In this document: positions 57,512-64,000 of the stretch, in pieces | How positions within the stretch are numbered: the stretch's first letter is position 1 | Layout: every line of letters begins with the position of its first letter | Notes under the pieces: generated by a model | Told to the model about the DNA's origin: nothing | What the model saw: the letters and a program-made list of their open reading frames with translations, nothing else | Database searches by the model: none | Assembly (NCBI GenBank): GCA_019022495.1 | Contig: JAFEKR010000001.1 | Span: 5,332,001 to 5,396,000, forward strand | Direction of reading: 5' to 3' | DNA from: Epichloe hybrida | Taxonomy: Eukaryota; Ascomycota; Sordariomycetes; Hypocreales; Clavicipitaceae | Length of the DNA: 64,000 bases | Program-made: the position numbers and the translations under genes

Positions 57512-58765
57512 TTATAGCTCACCAGTATCTTCTGCTTCTTCAGTCCAGCCTCTTCCCCAATTCGCGGGGTCGCCGCCAGGAATACACAGTCCCAGCCTCC
57601 AAAAGTAGTCTCTGTGCGCGAAAAAGAGCTGCCAGAGCTTCAGGCGGGTAGGTAACTTTCTCGCAGCAATGTACTCGTCAAGCGACGCCGACGAGGAAGC
57701 AAAGTGCAGAAGACGGCGGACGTCCTGCAGCAGTGACGTTTCAGCACCCGTGCTGCATTCAGGATCGGCATCTCCAACGCATGTCCGCACGTCTGCTTCC
57801 GTGGGCTGGAGTTCCTGCTTTGCTATGTAGATTTCTCCTGCGTGTGACCTGTATCCCCATTCTTCGAGGGGCAGCAGCGGGACCGGATCGTTATCGTGAG
57901 TCACGCGGCGGTACGAACTGTGTTCCAGATGGGACGTGCCGCCGAGGGAGAAGGCCGCATCAATGTACCGCGCGAGTTGGTCATTGCCCACGCGTGGCTC
58001 GCCAAACGTGGTGACGAGTAGGTCATCCCAGCCGAGCGAGAGCTTAAGCTCCAGTGCTGCAAGACAGGCGACGGCACCCCCGAGACTGTGTCCGACCAAC
58101 TGGATCTGATAAGTGGGATACTTCTCCTTCAGGGCCTTTAATTCCGGCACGACCGTTTCTCTGGCCAATTGCCACGATTGCAGGAACCCCGTGTGGACAG
58201 TGCAGTTGTCGCATCTCCGCCCATCAGTTCGTACAGTGTGCCCGCCGTGCTGCTCATTGTCGCCGTCGTCGGGAGCCGGATACGGCATGTATTTCTGCGG
58301 CACGGTGCTCAGATCGACAATCGTATTGACAATGCTATATGTGCCTCTAAAGGCAACAAGGATAGCTCCCTTTGTCTTGTCACCACCGTGTCTTCCGCTG
58401 CGGGAGGGTTTGTTTCCATGATCCAGGGCAACATATCCGCAGTTGTCGCCCATGAATAAGCCCGTGCTCCAAGTGGATTCCAAAGACAGCTCGGGAAATT
58501 CCTTGCATCGGGAGAGACACTCGAATGGTTTGCGCACGCCCGTGTTGCCAATACAGTAGGATATATCAACCAGCCGGGCCAGGCGTTCGAGCTCTGCGAA
58601 TAACGGCGTCGATATGCGGCTTGATTGTTGTAAAGTGCTCCCTCTCTCTTGGTCAAGTGCCTGTTTCTGAACAGATTGTGACTTGCTCGCGCCGTATTGG
58701 TAGAGGGAGGCCGCCTGGCAGGAGAGTAGGGCATGGGCCAATATGCTGACGAGTGATGACCTCAT
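57512..58765 (-). CDS. Secreted class 3 lipase (triacylglycerol lipase/feruloyl esterase-type)
   Basis: Extracellular esterase or lipase of the fungal lipase_3 family. Single exon, 417 residues from the ATG at 58765. An upstream in-frame GTG at 58783 is not used because the signal peptide MRSSLVSILAHALLSCQAAS begins here. The nucleophile elbow is GHSLGG (Ser 227). Other elements are the catalytic Asp in H-D-N-D-P (about residue 293), the structural G-Y-R-S-H-A-G-E stretch and the probable catalytic His in A-H-R-D-Y-F (about residue 384). The triad order is Ser-Asp-His. The oxyanion-side motif VAFRGT lies near residue 137. The substrate cannot be told; both triglyceride and feruloyl ester hydrolases have this pattern. 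Intact. Confidence 0.93.
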   Translation of the reverse strand: MRSSLVSILAHALLSCQAASLYQYGASKSQSVQKQALDQERGSTLQQSSRISTPLFAELERLARLVDISYCIGNTGVRKPFECLSRCKEFPELSLESTWSTGLFMGDNCGYVALDHGNKPSRSGRHGGDKTKGAILVAFRGTYSIVNTIVDLSTVPQKYMPYPAPDDGDNEQHGGHTVRTDGRRCDNCTVHTGFLQSWQLARETVVPELKALKEKYPTYQIQLVGHSLGGAVACLAALELKLSLGWDDLLVTTFGEPRVGNDQLARYIDAAFSLGGTSHLEHSSYRRVTHDNDPVPLLPLEEWGYRSHAGEIYIAKQELQPTEADVRTCVGDADPECSTGAETSLLQDVRRLLHFASSSASLDEYIAARKLPTRLKLWQLFFAHRDYFWRLGLCIPGGDPANWGRGWTEEAEDTGEL

Positions 58766-60256
58766 CGTGATACCTGAGAGCACGGGCAGAGTGTGAACAA
58801 AAAGTACAACAGAGGCCGCAAACTATGGACAGTTCTCCCAGAATCTATCTACGGGCCTTGGGAGTCAACGCTGTTGAGCCTCGGGCCGTGGTAGTCGCTG
58901 ATACGAGTGAGATTCCAAGTCAGATATTTCGTCGATTATTCATGGCCAAAGCAGCCAATTCGACATGGTTAATCGCAGCGCATGATGGACAGAGACGCGA
59001 TCGCTCAGGTCGATGTGCCAGGCAAATGAGTTTTGATAAACAGGGAGAAAAAAAAAAAAGGTAAGAATGCGTCAGACGAGCGACCGCAGTCGATGACCAG
59101 CCAGGTGAGAGATGGGGCAATCCGAATGGCCGGAAATAGCCTCGTGACTCCGTCGTACCTTCAGGCCCACGATCTGGATCACACGGCGAGCGAGGCGAGC
59201 GAGGTTGTGCACCGTGGTTCGCTCATGCGCGCCAATGATGTGGGGAAATGTGGGGACAGCGAGAGGGGGCATCGCAGCCCCCGGGCAAGTTTTTGGGTTT
59301 TTGTCGGTGCTTTGGTGCTACCCGGAAGCGGCGCAAGAAACGGCGCCAGTGGCTTCTATTGTTGACAAGCTGGACCATTGTGATGACGAAAACAGTCAGA
59401 GTTCGTTCATCGATTGCGATCGACCTCTGACGGAGGCAGAGTTTTGGCATTCGCTCAGCAAGTGCTATTATTCGGTGGCCAACAACTTCAACAAGCATGT
59501 CGAATGGAGCGCTGCGGTGAAAAGCAGAGGCGACCTAGGCCCGGACCGGCACCGACCGGCACCGGGAGGAAGAAACAACCACAACACCAAGAGGATGAGG
59601 CGTAAACTGGCAACAAACACTTACGAAAGGACACGCGCTGCTGGCACAGGCCTGACCAAGGACCGGTGCTAACCTAAAAACGAGGTAACAGTGTTTTTTA
59701 ATCCTATTTTAAGGGGGTTTCCCTGTTAATAATCCAGAAGAAGTACTAGAAATAGCCCTGCATAGACCTAACTAGTGTATTCAATATATAGTCCATGAAC
59801 GAGTGGTATGCGTCGTCCGTCCTCGAAAGCGCCTTCACCCAAATACTCCATCGAGATGCTACAGCATCTAGTTGTAGCCATCAAAAGACCAAGCGACGCC
59901 GCGGTGGTGTTGTTTTCGAACGACATTGTCGGCACGAGCGACACTGGCGTCCCCAATGTGAGTTATGCTGGAGAAAATGCCCTCGTAGTCGGAGGTCTTG
60001 TTGTGAGATTTTCCTGAGGCACACGATACGGGGATCATGACGGATCCAGAGACTTCATATTTGAATACTCTATTGGACAGTTAGACACAAGCGTTCACAA
60101 TCATTGAGATTAATGCATGCTTGCGAGAAAGAGGGGGAGAAACACACACACACACACATGCATACATTGCATATCCACACATACATGTAAAGGAGAGTAT
60201 CAAAAGGGCAACAGGACGTGAGTAAGGAGAAGGAAGATGACCCTTTCAAATCAAAC
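58766..60256. other. Intergenic region with ambiguous small frames
   Basis: Promoter of the lipase gene and more. A plus-strand frame reaching 59672 has a protein-like centre (DRPLTEAEFWHSLSKCYYS) but no structure. Around 59768-60069 three frames are open at once, one on the plus strand and two on the minus strand. The minus frame that can be spliced to the small secreted protein is discussed there. The stretch at about 59690-59790 is AT-rich, possibly remnant repeat DNA. Confidence 0.35.
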
Positions 60257-60637
60257 TTACCCATGTGTCGGACAAACTTTTTGAATCGTAGTCAATTTGC
60301 TGTGGTCATGATCCCATATGAAGCTGACGGCTTTGCTTTTGCAAGAGTATCGTTGAGCACCACCACGTTTGCCAGACCCTTCCAGGTGCTTTCGCTTCCC
60401 ATAACTGCAACTCGTCGTATGATTCGTCGCATCGTTGACGTACACAAACTTGTACGCTGTCATGGTACCATTTTTGGAACAATGAGGGTGAAATTTCTTG
60501 ATGTGATAGCTGTGGGGAAGAATGCAGGTGTGAGGATGTTCCTTGGCCTCGGCCACGAGCTCGGCAGGCGGCGTATAGGCCAGAGAAGCGGCCAATGTCG
60601 CCGGCAAGGAAGCCAGGAGGAGCAGGCCGAACTTCAT
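60257..60637 (-). CDS. Small secreted cysteine-containing protein (effector-like)
   Basis: Open frame of 126 residues with ATG at 60637 and a clear signal peptide (MKFGLLLLASLPATLA). The mature part is basic, His-rich, and has five Cys and two possible N-glycosylation sites (N-G-T, N-H-T). No family was recognised; small size, secretion and cysteines are effector-like, which is a description, not a function. The stop lies inside GGGTAAGT, a strong splice donor. Splicing from 60261 to an acceptor at 60070-60071 would add 66 residues and a sixth Cys, ending at 59868 (192 residues). Which form is real is open. The gene is flanked by AT-rich, gene-poor DNA. Confidence 0.65.
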   Translation of the reverse strand: MKFGLLLLASLPATLAASLAYTPPAELVAEAKEHPHTCILPHSYHIKKFHPHCSKNGTMTAYKFVYVNDATNHTTSCSYGKRKHLEGSGKRGGAQRYSCKSKAVSFIWDHDHSKLTTIQKVCPTHG

Positions 60638-62192
60638 CGCGCTAGATTCTCGAGGATTATTCTGCTTCTCAATGTAATTACACGTATAGAATAGCGTGAT
60701 GGCAAGTTTTTATCTCCAGGACAGAAGATGAAACGAGAGTAAAGGCGAGCAGAATGTAAATATTATACAAAGAGACGACACCCAGGAAATAAGAGCACAG
60801 CCGTTGCGGATTGAACGTTATATAGGGGAATAGAGAAGGATGGATTTTCCGTCTTGAGCAAGACATCCATGGACCTCATCCACCAGGGGAGTGGGAGTGG
60901 GAGTGGGAATGATGAGCATGGGTGTGTAGGAAAACCGGAAAAGGAGATCTACAGTAGTATCTATGTACTATCTACAATCTACTCCGTACAAAGCCACCAC
61001 ATCACTTCCTGATACGGAGACTTGAGACGGCAAGCCTGTCTGCAAAGTATCATGATAATTATCCGCAATGCTTGCACGTGCATTTTCGCAATGCTCTCCC
61101 TGGGCCCTTGTTTCGTTTCCCTTGATGGACATTCCCTTCAGATTCCTGCTGCCAACTTTTCCTTTAGTATTCCGTACAATGTCGATTCCGTACACGCCGG
61201 GTGATTTTTGACCTCCACCGCCCGCCCCTGCCGATTTTGACGCATCTTGTTTCAACCGCAGCGAAGACAAAGGAAGAGCAGATTGTAATGAATTACTGCC
61301 TCAGCAATGAGCTGGTCGGTATCTCCAGACTGAGCCCGCAGGCTGAATCACATGGAAGTCAAGCATGCCAGGCGACGTCCCATGTCGATCGTGCAACCAA
61401 CCCCCATGTTGCGGTCTACAAGGGTCGACTAGGAAGGAGCCCGTTTCGTCGAATCAACATGGCGAATTGAACGCGTGCCTTGATTGTTTGCTGTCTCATC
61501 TTTAGCGGGGTCAGGAGTGCCGGTCGCATGGATAATACATGTGTGTATGTACATACATATGTATGTAGATATCAAACTGCAACACAAACGGACGTACTCC
61601 CTAGACAGGCAGGAGGTACATTTGTTCTCTGGGTGCATGATGGCACGGGTCCTTGAAGGGTAGATTGATTATCTTGCAAAAGATGACCTCATAGCGGTGA
61701 CTGTACGGATCAGAATTGGAAATGCTCTGACGCGCCATTGCTAGGAATCACTTTGCCGCTTCATCAGGCGCAGCCTGAATGATGGAGGGGAAATCGCACT
61801 CGTTTGTCACCTTCAGGGCACAGGGAGGGTATTGTGGATTGGCGAGAGGATCGACACAGAAGGCGGTCCGAGATGAAAGTATGTCCGAGACGTGGCCCCA
61901 TGTGATCACATGGATGTCGCAAAGGACGACTGGATGGGAAAAGTAATTGTTACAGTCAGGCGTTCGTTCGACCGAGTCGGAGCGTCCGTGGACGCGTTAC
62001 TCTACGTGCAAGGACGATCGTGCAACGCTGTAGTATTGTGCCTTTGAAATCGTGTGAATATCAGAACGCCCTTCCTCTCAACCCGCCCCGAGAATAGAAT
62101 TTCGGCCCAAGTGGTACATAGATATATCCCGTCTCTTAGTGTACATGTCATCATCATCTCTTTAATGTTCCATCACACATTCCTCATATGCT
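60638..62192. other. Intergenic region
   Basis: 1.55 kb with a GGGAGT tandem at about 60887-60907 and a TA/ACATAT-rich patch at about 61540-61570. Probably contains the promoter of the small secreted protein and the 3' flank of thymidylate synthase. No gene seen. Confidence 0.5.
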
Positions 62193-63300
62193 CTACACCG
62201 ACATCTTCATGGCGATAGTCTTGTGCGGGTCGTAGCCCTTGACCACGAAATCTTCTACTTTCCACCCGTCTATGCTGCAGCCCTTTTCTCGGGTGATTTC
62301 GAGCTCCGGAAAGTCACGAGGGTCTCGCTCCAGCTGCACAATGAGGGCATCTTCGTGATCTGCGTAGATGTGCGCGTCGCCCATGACGTGGGTGAGGCTG
62401 CCGGGGACCAAATCGCACGCATGTGCAATCATGTGTGTGAGGAGTGCGTAGCTAGCGATGTTGAAGGGCACGCCCAGGCCCATGTCGCATGATCGTTGGT
62501 ACAATTGACAGTTCAGATGGCCCTTTTGTTCTTGCGCCGTCCCCGAGCTCGCGCTACCACTACCACCGTCGACGAAATTGCCGTTCCGCCTTCGTCGCCC
62601 AGGGTACGACACGTAGAATTGCGCAAATACATGGCAGGGCGGCAACGCCATGAGGTGTAGATCCCGTGCGTTCCACGCACTCATGATGATCCGCCTGTCG
62701 TACGGCTTGTTCTTGATCTTGTCAATCACGTCGGCGAGCTGGTCGACTCCCTTGCCGGTGTAGTCTGCCTTGGCATCGACGTACTCTGCGCCAAAGTGCC
62801 GCCATTGGAAGCCGTACACGGGTCCCAGATCGCCTACTTCACGGTGTGTGAGACCCAGATTGTCGAGGAACTCGCGGGATCCATTGCCGTCCCATATTTT
62901 GACGCCGGCGTTGCTGAGGGCCAGTGAGGAGGTGTTGCCCTCGATGAACCATAGTAGTTCGGCGATGACGGCACGGAGAAACACGCGCTTTGTGGTGAGG
63001 AGCGGCAGAACGGGAACCCCGTCTCTGTTGAGGGAAAATTTGAGCGGTCTTGGTGCGAATATACTAATCGTGCCGGTGCCGGTGCTGCAGAATATTGTTC
63101 AGTCAAAGTGGTGATGGGAAGGAAAGGATGCTAGAAACCCATGTCTGAGTGAGTAGTTTGCCTTTTCTGACGTACCGATCAGGTCGAATTTCTCCTTCAT
63201 CAAGTATCTCGCGAATCAAGTCCAGATATTGATACTCTTCATGTCGTTTGGCAGGCTGGGCAGTCCCGTTGGGAGTCTTTTCATTCGGTTGGTTCGTCAT
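62193..63300 (-). CDS. cdc21: Thymidylate synthase
   Basis: Converts dUMP to dTMP with methylene-tetrahydrofolate (EC 2.1.1.45), the only de novo route to dTMP for DNA synthesis. Exons 63300-63176 and 63084-62193 with a 91-nt intron, giving 338 residues. The splice creates the phosphate-binding R-T-G-T-G-T. Other family motifs: [25 protein letters not shown], the catalytic Cys in L-P-P-C-H (residue 192), [16 protein letters not shown] with the dUMP-binding Arg, Ser and Asp, and [11 protein letters not shown] Gly/Ser-rich insertion of about 25 residues ([14 protein letters not shown]) before QLYQRS is the fungal-type variable loop. Complete. It is divergent from rpl36 with about 380 bp between starts. 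Confidence 0.96.
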
Positions 63301-63677
63301 AGTGATATCGTGTCTTGTCGTGTATAAATCCAGCAAGGCAAGATAGGGCGACAAGACGCGTTTGCCGCAGCGGACGACGCGACTGGGAAAATGCCCCGCT
63401 ACCGAATCTACATAGCCCCAGCCAAAGTTCTTTAAGCTCGGAATATAATATCCCCGCCGGCCGCTCACACCAAAATCGAGGAAATCACATCGCTTACCCT
63501 CAGGCACGTGACCCACAATATGTGATTTTTTTTTTCTGTCACTGCGGTGTGTGTGGGGTGTGTTTCCATCCAGTCGCCTAAATTTACGAGACTGGTGGTA
63601 CGGCTCCTCTGCTTTCTTCCTTTCCCGACCCTCCACCCAGCGCCGAAGTCGACAACCATCGCCAAATTTCGACAAAG
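63301..63677. promoter_or_regulatory. Bidirectional promoter of thymidylate synthase and rpl36
   Basis: 377 bp between opposite start codons. It contains a T run (63526-63535) and a GTGTGTGGGGTGTG stretch. Coding frames through it are not supported. Confidence 0.6.
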
Positions 63678-64000
63678 ATGGCCAAGGAAGCTCCCGCCAG
63701 AACCGGTCTGACCGTTGGTCTGAACCGCGGCCACGTACGTGTTGTCATGTTCACAGTCTCACCTCGTGGAGGATCTCTGCTCTATCGCTCCTCTCCCCTC
63801 CTCCGCGAGGTGGTGCCTGTTGCCGAAGCAGACGATGGACGCTGACATGTTCTTGCGGCCCCCGCCCTTTTTTTTTGGGAAATGTAGAAAACCACTCCCC
63901 GTGTTGTCAAGCCCCGTGTGTCCCGCACCAAAGGCCACTTGAGCAAGCGCACTGCTTTCGTCCGTGACGTCGTCAAGGAAGTTGCTGGGTAGGTTTTGCC
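63678..64000 (+). CDS. rpl36: 60S ribosomal protein eL36, 3' end outside the window
   Basis: Structural protein of the large ribosomal subunit. Exon 1 is 63678-63734 ([19 protein letters not shown]) and exon 2 is 63888-63988 ([20 protein letters not shown], then [14 protein letters not shown]), ending at a GTAGGT donor near the window edge. The remaining exon or exons, with the FAPYERR region, lie beyond position 64000. The 153-nt intron after the first 19 codons is typical of fungal ribosomal protein genes. The N-terminus is diagnostic for eL36. Confidence 0.94.

Noticed and set aside
1..64000. CRISPR arrays, bacterial operons or a viral insertion
   Set aside because: No spaced direct repeats, no ribosome-binding-site/operon structure and no viral hallmark genes. 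All tandem repeats are contiguous simple repeats, and all genes are fungal in structure.

Overview
This window is genomic DNA of a filamentous ascomycete, most probably Hypocreales. It has short GT-AG introns (about 45-110 nt), dense genes on both strands, and a conserved core set: SNF5-type Sfh1, ribulose-phosphate epimerase, LSm6, Pwp1, Prp16, Prp39, a synaptojanin-like phosphatase, 14-3-3, thymidylate synthase and ribosomal protein eL36. A heat-labile-enterotoxin-A-like ADP-ribosyltransferase gene fits the entomopathogenic branch of Hypocreales; that placement is inference.

Layout: (1) 0-7.4 kb: the 3' part of a Zn2Cys6 transcription factor (+), converging on the RSC subunit Sfh1 (-), then ribulose-phosphate 3-epimerase (+). 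(2) 7.4-13 kb: a gene-poor accessory stretch with a decayed, repeatedly frameshifted gene and a nested pair of miniature transposons. A TA-type element sits inside the right terminal repeat of a 9-bp-TSD (Mutator-like) element. (3) 13-25.6 kb: a Rad60/SUMO-like-domain protein, LSm6, a small membrane protein, a conserved Hypocreales protein, a frameshifted Cys/Met PLP enzyme, a divergent polysaccharide deacetylase-like protein and a Ser-rich protein. (4) 25.6-29.6 kb: 4 kb without a supportable gene. (5) 29.6-35.4 kb: divergent Pwp1/Prp16, then an acylphosphatase split into five exons, one of only 13 nt. (6) 35.7-39.1 kb: a second accessory patch with the enterotoxin-A-like ADP-ribosyltransferase, two orphan reading frames, a perfect-armed hairpin, a possible MITE and a secreted PUD-like protein. 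(7) 39.3-55.3 kb: dynamin-like GTPase, Prp39, the Sac/5-phosphatase protein, a small basic protein and 14-3-3 (with an 8-nt microexon). (8) 57-64 kb: a secreted class 3 lipase, a small secreted protein, thymidylate synthase, and the start of eL36, which runs off the end.

The core genes do not form one pathway, although RNA processing and ribosome genes are frequent (LSm6, Pwp1, Prp16, Prp39, eL36). No CRISPR array, rRNA or convincing tRNA was seen. Intron positions were read from splice consensus plus preservation of the protein frame; no transcript evidence was available.
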